From Bradyrhizobium jicamae (GTDB lineage: Bacteria; Pseudomonadota; Alphaproteobacteria; Rhizobiales; Xanthobacteraceae), in contig NZ_JAFCJX010000013.1 of the NCBI RefSeq assembly GCF_018130695.1, forward strand, positions 170,737 to 234,736: DNA of 64,000 nt. Reading direction: 5' to 3'. The position numbers and the translations under genes were made by a program. Every line of letters begins with the position of its first letter. Position 1 is the first letter of the stretch. Positions 47,167 to 54,683 of the stretch are shown here, in pieces. The notes under the pieces were generated by a model, which ran no database searches, had not been told where the DNA came from, and saw only the letters and a list, made by a program, of their open reading frames with translations.

Positions 47167-48099
47167 ATGAGGAAAGTTCTGCTTGCCGGCATGGCCTTTG
47201 CGATGATGGCGACGCCGGCCTTGGCCCAGACCTACAAATTCGTCATCGTCCCCAAGGCGATGAACAATCCGTTCTTCGATTTCGCGCGCGACGGCTGCCA
47301 GAAGCGCGCCAAGGAGCTCGGCAACATCGAGTGCATTTACAAGGGCCCGGTCGAGCATGAGCCTGCAACGCAGGCGCAGATCATCCAGGATTTCGTCACC
47401 CAGAAGGTCGACGGCCTCGCGATCTCGGTCGCCGACGTCGCCGCAATGACCAAGTCGATCGAGGCGGCGGCTGCGGCCGGCATTCCCGTCATCACCTTCG
47501 ATGCGGACGCGCCGGGCTCTAAGCGCATCGCCTATATCGGCACCAACAACAAGGAGTTCGGCGTCTCCCTCGGCAAGCAGCTGCTGCAGCTCCGTCCTGA
47601 GGGCGGCAAATACGCGATGATCTCGGGAGGTCCGGGTGCCCGAAATCTCGCCGAGCGCGTCGATGGCGTGCGCGAGGCGCTGAAGGGCTCGAAATGGGTC
47701 GAGGTCGGGGGCTCGCCGACGTTCTGCAACGACGATCCCGCGCTCGCCGTGCAGCAGATGACCGATCTGCGCACCGCAACGCCCGATCTCGCCGCGATCG
47801 TGCCGATCGGCGGCTGGCCGATGTTCGCGCCCGAAGGCTTCAAGGCCTTCGCCAGCAAGTACAAGAAGGACATCGATGCCGGCAAATTCACGCTCGTCGT
47901 CGCCGATACCCTGAAGATGCAGCTCGAGCTGCTGCGCGACGGCTACGCCAACGCGCTGACGGGACAGCGGCCGTTCGAGATGGGCGAGAAATCGATGGAC
48001 GTGCTGCTCGCGATCAAGAAGGGCGAGAAGGTGCCGGAGATCGTCTATACCGGCCTCGACCTCGTCACCAAGGACAACGTCGCGCAGATGCTGAAGTGA
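47167..48099 (+). CDS. Sugar ABC transporter periplasmic binding protein
   Basis: About 310 residues from ATG 47167, behind GGAGGGAAACA. It has a signal peptide (MRKVLLAGMAFAMMATPALAQ). The mature protein is a type I sugar-binding fold: YKFVIVPKAMNNPFFDFARDGCQKRA, DGLAISVADVAAMTKSIEAA, IPVITFDADAPGSKRIAYIG and KYAMISGGPGARNLAERVDG. It delivers sugar to the permease just upstream. Xylose is inferred from xylA/xylB. It is last in the operon and is followed by a repeat element that may protect the 3' end. Confidence 0.96.
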   Translation: MRKVLLAGMAFAMMATPALAQTYKFVIVPKAMNNPFFDFARDGCQKRAKELGNIECIYKGPVEHEPATQAQIIQDFVTQKVDGLAISVADVAAMTKSIEAAAAAGIPVITFDADAPGSKRIAYIGTNNKEFGVSLGKQLLQLRPEGGKYAMISGGPGARNLAERVDGVREALKGSKWVEVGGSPTFCNDDPALAVQQMTDLRTATPDLAAIVPIGGWPMFAPEGFKAFASKYKKDIDAGKFTLVVADTLKMQLELLRDGYANALTGQRPFEMGEKSMDVLLAIKKGEKVPEIVYTGLDLVTKDNVAQMLK

Positions 48100-48123
48100 G
48101 TTAGAGCGGCTTGCTCGCTACAC

Positions 48124-48245
48124 CTCTCCCGCTTGCGGGGGAGGTCGCATCGCATCGAAGATGCGATGCGGGTGGGGGCTCTCTCCGCGATACGACTCGT
48201 GGAGAGAGCCCCCACCCCAGCCCTCCCCCGCAAGCGGGAGAGGGA
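48124..48245. repeat. Palindromic repeat, family C (CTCTCCCGCTTGCGGGGGAGG type)
   Basis: CTCTCCCGCTTGCGGGGGAG at 48124-48143 pairs with CCTCCCCCGCAAGCGGGAGAG at 48222-48242. Inside, CATCGCATCGAAGATGCGATGCG and GGTGGGGGCTCTCTCC/GGAGAGAGCCCCCACC form further stems. The whole 120 bases can fold into one long structure. It sits between convergent genes. Confidence 0.88.
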
Positions 48246-48274
48246 GTCTTATCCCTTCGCGGCTGATTGTGTGT

Positions 48275-48571
48275 TTACGCCCGCGAGCCCGTGAACGGGA
48301 AGCTGCCCATCGGGCCGATGCCCATCTCGCCGGAGATGCTGTCACCGGAGACCTTGCCCGAGAAGTCGAGCGTGAGCGGCATCGGGTTGGTGATCGAGAC
48401 CTTCCAGGCCACGTCGTCGCCGTTCACGGTGCCCTCGAAGATGTCGGTCGAATTGCCTTCGGCGCCCTGCGTGCCGGTCAGCGTGCCGCCGGCGCTCTTC
48501 AGCGACAGCGTCGCCTTGCGCTCGCCCATCGGCGTCGTCATCGTCAGATTCCAGTTGCCGTCCACTGCCAT
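48275..48571 (-). CDS. Small beta-rich hypothetical protein, 98 residues
   Basis: Begins MAVDGNWNLTMTTPMGERKA at ATG 48571 behind GAGGGGAGTACAAT, a strong ribosome-binding site. The text alternates polar and hydrophobic residues with glycine turns (LKSAGGTLTGTQGAEG, IFEGTVNGDDVAWKV, LDFSGKVSGDSISGEMG), suggesting a small antiparallel beta barrel. No signal peptide. Proteins like this are found widely in alphaproteobacteria, often without a name; the function is unknown. Confidence 0.85.
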   Translation of the reverse strand: MAVDGNWNLTMTTPMGERKATLSLKSAGGTLTGTQGAEGNSTDIFEGTVNGDDVAWKVSITNPMPLTLDFSGKVSGDSISGEMGIGPMGSFPFTGSRA

Positions 48572-48636
48572 ATTGTACTCCCCTCAAGATAAGGCGTGCG
48601 CGGGTATAGCCTATCCCGCCGCGCAGTTCTAACGGT

Positions 48637-49191
48637 TTAAGCCTGCGCCGCGGCGCGCAGCCGGCTGCCGACCGCGAAGCGGAACGCGACGTACTGGATC
48701 GCGAAGGCCGCGACCTTGGCGCCGACCAGCACGACCGAGACGTAGAACGCCCACAGCTTCATGTCGCCGGTCCACGCCACCGCAACGGTGCCCGCGGCGA
48801 GCACGAACATCAGCGCGGCCCAGGCATAGCCCGCGACGGTGACATACTCCGGAATGGTCTCGGTCACGATCGGCGGCAGGTAGCGCAGCAGCCAGCCGCG
48901 CTTGAGCATGATGGCGCCGATCGCGATGTGGCCGATCGCGGGCTTGGCCAGCACGAAGCGCGGATCGTTGGTCAAGAGCGTGGCGCCGCCGAGCACGATC
49001 ACCAGCGCCAGGCTCGCCCAGGTCATGTAGCCGAGCGCCTGGCCCTTGACGCGGGCCCAGATCACCTGGGCGATCGCGCCCACGATCGCAACTGCGGTCG
49101 CCAGCACAACGTTGTCGGTGGCGAGATAGATTACCAGGAAAACGATGGTGGAGAGAAAATCCGAGGCGAGGCGGCGAAAGACGTCTTTCAT
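48637..49191 (-). CDS. YciB/IspZ-like inner membrane protein
   Basis: 184 residues from ATG 49191. About five membrane helices. The stretch LALVIVLGGATLLTNDPRFV followed by LAKPAIGHIAIGAIML and GWLLRYLPP fits the intracellular septation protein A (YciB/IspZ) family. It is the second gene of a two-gene operon with 49224-49799, 32 bases apart, under the paired operators at 49819-49890. Its link to the carotenoid oxygenase/TetR genes through those operators is unexpected for a septation protein, so it may be a specialised paralogue. Confidence 0.82.
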   Translation of the reverse strand: MKDVFRRLASDFLSTIVFLVIYLATDNVVLATAVAIVGAIAQVIWARVKGQALGYMTWASLALVIVLGGATLLTNDPRFVLAKPAIGHIAIGAIMLKRGWLLRYLPPIVTETIPEYVTVAGYAWAALMFVLAAGTVAVAWTGDMKLWAFYVSVVLVGAKVAAFAIQYVAFRFAVGSRLRAAAQA

Positions 49192-49223
49192 CGTCGTTGA
49201 GTCCTGTGTCTTTTCGTGGATGG

Positions 49224-49799
49224 CTAGTGCGAGGTGACGGCGTTGGCCGGGGGCGGGGTGAGCTTGGCCTTGCGATATTCCGGATACCATTGCGTGAAGT
49301 AGACTGCACTGTTGCGGGCGGCGAATGCGACCAAGAGTCCCGTCCACAGCGGCAGGGTCGGCACATAGAGCAGCAGCACATTGCCGGCCATCATCAGCAC
49401 CATGGCGCCGACCCAGGCCCAGGTGATCGTGTAGTTGGCGCCGATGAAGCCGGGATATTGCGCGGTCTGCGCGTCCACCGTTTCCAGCGCGTATTGCAGC
49501 GTGAAGGGCCGGCGGAAGATGATCGAGAGCAGGCAGACCAGGAAGATGCCGGCATCGACCGCGAACTTCACGGCAACCGTGCCGAGCGTATGGTCGACCA
49601 GGGCGACGTAGCTTCCGACCGCCATGAAGGTGATCACCGAGCCGACGCCGAGGATCTTGATCGAGCGGCCGCCCGCGATGTCGTAGGCGATCACGCCGAG
49701 GCAAAGGGCCGCGCTGGCGAACAGGCTTGTTGTCGCCGAGGTCACCATCATCAGCAGGGCGAAAACACCGTAGGGAGCAAGGACCAGGAAGACCGTCAT
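49224..49799 (-). CDS. Polytopic membrane protein
   Basis: 191 residues, about six membrane helices (FLVLAPYGVFALLMMVTSATTSLF ... ILGVGSVITFMAVGSYVALV ... WAWVGAMVLMMAGNVLLLY), with short loops and a Pro-rich C-terminal tail. It is somewhat like the downstream IspZ-type protein in size and helix spacing. It is the first gene of that operon. The start at 49799 lies 20 bases from a perfect inverted repeat identical to that before the carotenoid oxygenase gene. No enzyme motif seen. Confidence 0.8.
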   Translation of the reverse strand: MTVFLVLAPYGVFALLMMVTSATTSLFASAALCLGVIAYDIAGGRSIKILGVGSVITFMAVGSYVALVDHTLGTVAVKFAVDAGIFLVCLLSIIFRRPFTLQYALETVDAQTAQYPGFIGANYTITWAWVGAMVLMMAGNVLLLYVPTLPLWTGLLVAFAARNSAVYFTQWYPEYRKAKLTPPPANAVTSH

Positions 49800-49818
49800 G
49801 GCAGAGCCTCATGGGCTA

Positions 49819-49890
49819 ATCTTTACATCGTAAAGATACCCTAGGGGTGCGGGCGGGAATCGTCAAGGAAAATCTTTACAGTGTCAAAAT
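49819..49890 (-). promoter_or_regulatory. Paired TetR-type operators before the membrane operon
   Basis: Site 1, ATCTTTACATCGTAAAGAT (49819-49837), is a perfect 8-3-8 inverted repeat. Site 2, ATCTTTACAGTGTCAAAAT (49872-49890), is the same with two mismatches. Their centres are 53 bases apart. The same pair (perfect plus imperfect, 54 bases apart) precedes the carotenoid oxygenase/tetR divergent pair at 51613-51685. Confidence 0.8.
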
Positions 49891-49969
49891 AGAGTGATGC
49901 ACGGTAAGAAAGCATAATTAAATCAAAAGATTGCGTCATTTTTCGTGTGATGCGCCGATCCCTCCGCAT

Positions 49970-50058
49970 CGTCATGGCCGGGCTTGTCCCGGCCATCCAC
50001 GTCTTTCCTTGCACCGGATTCAAAGACGTGGATGCCCGGGACAAGCCCGGGCACGACG
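49970..50058. repeat. Palindromic repeat, family B
   Basis: CGTCATGGCCGGGCTTGTCC at the left and ACAAGCCCGGGCACGACG at the right are near complements, with inner ATCCACGTCTTT/AAAGACGTGGAT stems. It is a second copy of the element at 41149-41251. It lies in the 398-base gap between the membrane operon and the carotenoid oxygenase gene. Confidence 0.85.
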
Positions 50059-50134
50059 AGTTCGTGGAAACGCTTCCCTTCTCACGGATGCAGAATCCCG
50101 CTTCCCGCGCTCCCCCGCGACCTCCCCAACGACT

Positions 50135-50170
50135 TCATTCCGGGCCGCGCGATGGCGCGACCCGGAATGA
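50135..50170. repeat. Short inverted repeat TCATTCCGGG/CCCGGAATGA
   Basis: TCATTCCGGG at 50135-50144 and CCCGGAATGA at 50161-50170 with an inner CGCG/CGCG pair make a strong hairpin 28 bases past the stop of the minus-strand carotenoid oxygenase gene. It may serve as that gene's transcript end. Similar TTCCGGG hairpins recur in Bradyrhizobium intergenic DNA. Confidence 0.7.
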
Positions 50171-50197
50171 AGGATGGCATGTGACGTCCTGCGACTC

Positions 50198-51595
50198 CTA
50201 CGCCGCGACCCAATTGCCGTGGAATCCATCCGGTACGCGATGGCCGAGATGCACCAGCGCGACGGGGCCGGCATCGACATCGGTCGCGTTGAACACCGCG
50301 AGGTCGCTGCAGTTCTCACGTGCGCGCCAGACCACTGCGAGCAGCCAGCCATCGCCGTCGGCGGCGTCCTTGCCGCGCTCGACGAACACCGGCTCCGAGA
50401 TCGTGTCGCCGGCTGGCAGCTGATAGTGGCCGAGCCGTTTGCCCTTGCCGTCGACATGCGCGATGCCGGAGAGCCAGCTGAAGGTCGGCGAACCCGCCGG
50501 CGCACAGGCGTACCAGCCATGGCGGCTGGCGCGGCCGGCGAAGCGATCGTCGATCCGCGGGAATTCGCCGGTGAGGTCGTCGAGATAGGTTTGCGTGAAG
50601 CGGTCGGTATTCCCGGCGAGATCGAAGGTCCAGCGGCACAGCCGTGCGCGCGACTTGTCCGGATCGGTCGGCGTGCCGTCGGGATGGTTGAACAGCGGCG
50701 CTTCCTCGAACTGCATGACATCGGCGATGATGCGGTCGCCTTCCTCCCAGGCGTTCATGACGTGGAAGACGTAGCAGCTCTCGGCGCGGAACCAGACGAT
50801 GTCCTTCGCCGATCCCTGGCGCTTCATCACGCCGACATAGCTGCCCTTCTCAGGCTCCCAGGCGTAGGGCGCCTTGCCGCGCATCGCGCGCTCCATGCTG
50901 CCGGTGATCGGCAGCACCGGGAACAGCAGATGGTTTTCGGTGACGATGAAGTCGTGCACCATGCTGGCATAGGGTGCCTCGAAGCGATCGAACCGCGTCA
51001 CGATGCCGGATGAATTGACCGAGCCGAACGACAGCATCGCGGTGAGGGGACCTGCGGCGTTGTAGCCGAAGAACACCATCTCGCCGGTCTTGGGGTCGAT
51101 CTTCGGATGCGCGGTGAATGGGCCTTGAATGGCGCCATTGTAGTCGCAATAGCTTTTTCGATTGAGCGTACCGGGCTCGATCTCGGTCGGCAGATGGCCT
51201 TCCTCCAGCGCGAGCAGGCGGCCGGCGTGCGCGATGATGTTGGTGTTGGCAACGCCGCCATCGGTCGGCGCGGAGGCGGGCGCATCCGGCAGCTTGCGGC
51301 CGAAACCGCCGTACAGCGCGCGGCCGGCGTCGTGCTCGGCCTGCCATTTCGGCGTGCGGATCCAGCGATTGCGATAGCTGGCGCGGCCGTTCTCGAGATG
51401 GAAGGCGTGCAGCATGCCGTCGCCGACGAACCAGTGCGCGCCCGGTGCCTCGAACTGCGGATTGGGGCCGTTGCGATAGAGCGTGCCATTGAGCTCGCGC
51501 GGCAATTCGCCGGTGATCTTGAGGAACGGCGCGTCGCATTCCATCGGGATCGGCGCCACATTCGGCCGCTTCGAATTCGTCACATTGTCGAGCAT
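50198..51595 (-). CDS. Carotenoid/stilbene cleavage oxygenase family protein
   Basis: 465 residues. The four iron-binding histidines can be placed: in FTAHPKID (about 161), MVHDFIVTENHL (about 213), YVFHVMNAWEEG (about 277) and near the C-terminus in DGFHGNWV (about 457). LYRNGPNPQFEAPGAHWFVGDGM and the second-shell Glu of MNAWEEG are family signatures. Members cleave carotenoids, apocarotenals or lignin-derived stilbenes with O2; the substrate here is open. It is divergent from a TetR gene, with two shared operators between them, so it is likely repressed until an inducer is present. Confidence 0.94.
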   Translation of the reverse strand: MLDNVTNSKRPNVAPIPMECDAPFLKITGELPRELNGTLYRNGPNPQFEAPGAHWFVGDGMLHAFHLENGRASYRNRWIRTPKWQAEHDAGRALYGGFGRKLPDAPASAPTDGGVANTNIIAHAGRLLALEEGHLPTEIEPGTLNRKSYCDYNGAIQGPFTAHPKIDPKTGEMVFFGYNAAGPLTAMLSFGSVNSSGIVTRFDRFEAPYASMVHDFIVTENHLLFPVLPITGSMERAMRGKAPYAWEPEKGSYVGVMKRQGSAKDIVWFRAESCYVFHVMNAWEEGDRIIADVMQFEEAPLFNHPDGTPTDPDKSRARLCRWTFDLAGNTDRFTQTYLDDLTGEFPRIDDRFAGRASRHGWYACAPAGSPTFSWLSGIAHVDGKGKRLGHYQLPAGDTISEPVFVERGKDAADGDGWLLAVVWRARENCSDLAVFNATDVDAGPVALVHLGHRVPDGFHGNWVAA

Positions 51596-51612
51596 GTCAC
51601 CTCCTCTGTCCT

Positions 51613-51685
51613 ATCTTTACATCGTAAAGATATCCGTACAGGCGCGCAGCGCGACGGTCAAGCAAAATCTTTACAGTGTAAAAAT
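51613..51685. promoter_or_regulatory. Paired TetR-type operators between carotenoid oxygenase and tetR
   Basis: Site 1, ATCTTTACATCGTAAAGAT (51613-51631), is identical base for base to 49819-49837. Site 2, ATCTTTACAGTGTAAAAAT (51667-51685), has one mismatch in the repeat. Centres are 54 bases apart. Site 1 lies 18 bases from the oxygenase start; site 2 lies 21 bases from the tetR start. Confidence 0.85.
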
Positions 51686-51705
51686 TGCGCCTTATAAGAA
51701 TCGGC

Positions 51706-52431
51706 ATGACCAGATTGTCCAAAGAAAACAAGGCAAGTCCCGTCGCCAGGCGCGCCGGGCGGGTGGCCAAGGCAACGGTGCAGCGCGCTCCTGCTGGTCG
51801 CCGGCGCGCCGCTGATACGCCCTATCATCACGGCGATCTCCACGACGCGCTGCTGAAAGCCGCCGAGCGCGTGCTGGAGCGCGACGGGCTTCCGGGCCTG
51901 ACGCTCCGCGCGGTGGCGCGCGAGGCCGGCGTCTCGCACGCCGCGCCGACGCATCATTTCGGCGATCTCACAGGGCTGCTGAGCGAGCTCGCGGCGATCG
52001 GCTTTCAGCAATTCGGCGCGGCGATGGCGGCGGCCGGCGCGTCCGGAACGCTGCAAGAGAAGGGCATGGCGAGCGCCAAGGCCTATGTCGCCTATGCGCA
52101 GGCCCATCCCGGCATGTACGGGCTGATGTTCCGCAACGAGCGCCTGGATTACTCACGCCCCTCGCTGCACGAAGCGTCCGAAGCCTCGTTCGCAGGCCTG
52201 TCCCGCGCCGTCGGTGCCAACAGGCAGGAGCAGATCGCAAAGGACGCACTGACGCTTGATCAGGCCGCCGCGATCGCAGCCGCCTGGTCGACGGTGCATG
52301 GCTTCACGATGCTGCTGCTCGACGGGCGCCTCAGCAAGATCATGAGCCTGCTGCCCGAGGGCACCACGCCGGAGACGCTGTTGACCGCGATGCTGCGGCT
52401 CGGCGGGCGGCATCGGCCGCCGGCGCCTTAG
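51706..52431 (+). CDS. TetR/AcrR-family repressor
   Basis: 241 residues from ATG 51706. A basic N-terminal extension (about 35 residues, Arg/Lys/Ala) precedes the TetR helix-turn-helix (YHHGDLHDALLKAAERVLERDGLPGLTLRAVAREAGVSHAAPTHHFG). The ligand-binding helices include AKAYVAYAQAHPGMYGLMFRNERLDY, the WHG/TetR_C_33-like segment. It is divergent from the carotenoid oxygenase gene, and the paired operators point to autoregulation and control of both the oxygenase and the membrane operon at 48637-49799. Confidence 0.94.
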   Translation: MTRLSKENKASPVARRAGRVAKATVQRAPAGRRRAADTPYHHGDLHDALLKAAERVLERDGLPGLTLRAVAREAGVSHAAPTHHFGDLTGLLSELAAIGFQQFGAAMAAAGASGTLQEKGMASAKAYVAYAQAHPGMYGLMFRNERLDYSRPSLHEASEASFAGLSRAVGANRQEQIAKDALTLDQAAAIAAAWSTVHGFTMLLLDGRLSKIMSLLPEGTTPETLLTAMLRLGGRHRPPAP

Positions 52432-52475
52432 GCCGACGCAAAGCAACCCTTGCCGTGCTCGCGCGTTGAGCCGGC

Positions 52476-53090
52476 ATGGCAAGATCCCCGCGTGCCCCCT
52501 GGAAACGGCCCAATCCGCGCAAGCGCGCCGGCAAGGCTTCCAAGCATTTGTCGCCGGCGAAGAAGGCCGTCGCGAAAGCGAGCGCGCGCCGGGCTGGTCG
52601 CCACTACCCGAATCTCGTGGACAACATGCGCATGGCAGCGAAGACGAAGAGCAAGACCTCGCCGAAAAAACGCGCGGCGCACAAGAGTGCGTCCGCGAAG
52701 AAGAGCAAGAAGCGCAAGACTGCGAAGAAAGCGAAGAAGCGCGCCGCCAGCATGCGCGAAAAGGATCCGCGGGGCGGCCTCACCGCAGCTGGCCGCAAGG
52801 CGTTCGCGAAGAAGCAGGGCGCCCATCTCAAGCCTGGCGTCACGAAGAAAGAGTCCGACATGACGCCGCAGGAGATGCGGCGCAAGGGCAGCTGGGCGGT
52901 ACGCTTCTACGGCCGCAAGCAGCTGCCGCCGCTGGTCGATGCGCGCGGCCGGCCGACGCGCCACGCGTTGTCGGCCCATGCCTGGGGCGAACCGGTGCCG
53001 AAAACGGTTACCGCCGCGCGCCGGATCGCGGCCAAAGGCGAGCGGCTATTGGCGCGCTACAAACGCGCCAGGCAAAAGGCTAGCGCTTGA
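52476..53090 (+). CDS. Lysine-rich basic protein with DUF6321-like C-terminal domain
   Basis: 204 residues, highly basic. Residues 1-45 are Arg/Lys/Pro-rich; residues about 52-93 are a Lys/Ala/Ser tract (TKSKTSPKKRAAHKSASAKK...) resembling histone H1 tails. From about 96 a defined domain begins DPRGGLTAAGRKAFAKKQGA and continues through TPQEMRRKGSWAVRFYGRK to the end. The C-terminal part resembles DUF6321, present in many bacteria. DNA or RNA binding is likely from charge. The SET-domain gene lies 750 bases downstream. It converges on and overlaps the next gene's end by 11 bases. Confidence 0.82.
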   Translation: MARSPRAPWKRPNPRKRAGKASKHLSPAKKAVAKASARRAGRHYPNLVDNMRMAAKTKSKTSPKKRAAHKSASAKKSKKRKTAKKAKKRAASMREKDPRGGLTAAGRKAFAKKQGAHLKPGVTKKESDMTPQEMRRKGSWAVRFYGRKQLPPLVDARGRPTRHALSAHAWGEPVPKTVTAARRIAAKGERLLARYKRARQKASA

Positions 53091-53679
53091 TCAATTCGCT
53101 GGTCCGGCCGCTCTGGCCGACCGTCCTGATCTCGTCCTTGCCGCATTTGAAGTCGCGCGCGACATCGTCGGCGGCCTTGCGGGCGAGCTCGTTGGCGTTG
53201 GGATTGGCGATCGCGTCGACATAGGCGACGTGGCAGACCGGTCCGGGCCCGAGACGAGTCACCACCAGCATCGCCTTGGTCTTCGGACGATCGTTCTTGT
53301 CGAGGTCGGCGCCGTCGGCGATGTGCCAGCGTTGGATGATCGCGAACGGCTTGCCGTTCTGCATCCGCCACTCCACCGTATGCTCGCTCGAATTGAACGG
53401 GCCGAACCAGACTTCGGCGGCCGGTTCCTTGGCTGCTGCCATTCGGTTCCTGCCGACCGAGACGATCTCGCGCAGATCGTCCTCGCTGATCAGCACCACG
53501 AGCCCGGCCTTGCCGGGGCAGACCCGCGTGGTGCTGCCGTCGAGCTCGCTCGGCCTGCCGATCATGCGGCAATCCTTCGGCGCGGTGGAGGTGTAGAGAC
53601 TGCCGAAGGATTGGGCGGATGCCGCGCCGAGACCCATCAGCAGGACCGTCGCGACCGTTGCAAATCTGACGCAATTCAT
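53080..53679 (-). CDS. Exported hypothetical protein
   Basis: 199 residues from ATG 53679. The signal peptide (MNCVRFATVATVLLMGLGAASAQ) is clear. The mature protein contains cysteines in KDCRMIG, TRVCPGK, GPVCHVA and DFKCGKD, likely forming two disulfides. No family recognised. The 3' end overlaps the convergent lysine-rich gene by 11 bases. Similar small exported proteins with paired cysteines are frequent in this genome segment (compare 36314-36805). Confidence 0.82.
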   Translation of the reverse strand: MNCVRFATVATVLLMGLGAASAQSFGSLYTSTAPKDCRMIGRPSELDGSTTRVCPGKAGLVVLISEDDLREIVSVGRNRMAAAKEPAAEVWFGPFNSSEHTVEWRMQNGKPFAIIQRWHIADGADLDKNDRPKTKAMLVVTRLGPGPVCHVAYVDAIANPNANELARKAADDVARDFKCGKDEIRTVGQSGRTSELIKR

Positions 53680-53842
53680 CGGAAAAATCCGTGTTCCCTG
53701 GCGCTTCTCTTGGTCTGACGTGAGCAATCTGGGGAAGGTTCAAGAGATCGGCGCGAAACACCTGACAGCGGCGCGGATTCGTCCTAGAAGAGCGGCTTCG
53801 CAATTTCTCCGTTTGACCAGCGTGTCCGTCAGCTAACTCCTC

Positions 53843-54514
53843 ATGCCCTCCGTATCTCCGAACAAGCCCTATCGCGTCGGCCGCTCCCGTACCGGGTTAG
53901 GCCTCTTCGCCACCAAGCCGATCAAGAAAGGCACCAAGATCATCCGCTATTTCGGGCCGATCCTGGATTCGAAGAAAAAGGAAGAGGACGAGATCGAGAA
54001 CAAGTACCTGTTCGAGCTCAACAACCGCTGGACCATCGACGGTTCGGTCCGCGAGAACATCGCCCGCTACATCAACCACGCCTGCCGGCCGAATGCGGAA
54101 TCCGACGTCAAGCCGCGCAAGCGCAAGGTGTTCATCCGCGCCATCAGGAACATCGAGCCGGGCGACGAGATCAACTACGATTACGGCACCGATTACTTCA
54201 AGGCCTATCTGAAGCCGATCGGCTGCAAGTGCGACGCCTGCGAGAAGAAGCGCAAGAAGAAGCGCGCCGAGGCGAGGGCGGAGCGCGTGCGGCTGAAGGA
54301 AAAGGCCGAGCGCAAGGCGCAAAAGCAGGCCGAGAAGCTCGCCATGGAAAAGGCCAAGGCGAAGGAAAAGGCGAAGAAGAAAGCCGCCAAGGCTGCGACC
54401 AAAGCCAATGGCAAGCTCAACGGCAAGCACCTGAACGGCCATTCCCTGCCGAAGGTCCTGGGCAAAAAGGCACCCGCTGCGAAGCGCGGCTCGGCACGGG
54501 CGCTGCACGCCTGA
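53843..54514 (+). CDS. SET-domain protein lysine methyltransferase with Lys-rich tail
   Basis: 223 residues. A complete SET domain fills residues 8-117: RSRTGLGLFATKPIKKGTKI, the SAM/pseudoknot motif NHACRPNAE (78-86) and EINYDYG (109-115) with its catalytic-region Tyr. A post-SET-like cluster CKCDAC lies at 128-133. The C-terminal 85 residues are Lys/Ala/Glu-rich. Bacterial SET proteins methylate lysines of proteins. The Lys-rich DNA-binding-type protein encoded nearby is an attractive but untested substrate, as is its own tail. It has its own promoter region and stands alone on this strand. Confidence 0.93.
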   Translation: MPSVSPNKPYRVGRSRTGLGLFATKPIKKGTKIIRYFGPILDSKKKEEDEIENKYLFELNNRWTIDGSVRENIARYINHACRPNAESDVKPRKRKVFIRAIRNIEPGDEINYDYGTDYFKAYLKPIGCKCDACEKKRKKKRAEARAERVRLKEKAERKAQKQAEKLAMEKAKAKEKAKKKAAKAATKANGKLNGKHLNGHSLPKVLGKKAPAAKRGSARALHA

Positions 54515-54625
54515 GGCGTGCGCGGCCCCAACGCAGACATCCCCTCGATCCCTTAGTGCCGTCGCGGTCCAAGGCGCGGCACAGTGACCCCGTCGCGGGG
54601 CGCGATCGTTCACGCCAAAGTTAAC

Positions 54626-54660
54626 AGGTAAACTGCAAAGATCATCTTTACAGTTTACCT
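54626..54660 (+). promoter_or_regulatory. 35-bp near-perfect palindrome before the MarR operon
   Basis: AGGTAAACTGCAAAGAT (54626-54642), one central base, and ATCTTTACAGTTTACCT (54644-54660): 16 of 17 positions pair. It ends 23 bases before the marR ATG, so it is a probable MarR operator. Its right half contains ATCTTTACAG, also found in the TetR operators at 49872 and 51667. Confidence 0.75.
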
Positions 54661-54683
54661 TCATATCCATTATCCCAACCCTT

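Noticed and set aside
48161..48592. Plus-strand frame across repeat family C
   Set aside because: It starts inside the palindrome and is antisense to the 98-residue gene at 48275-48571, which has a strong ribosome-binding site.
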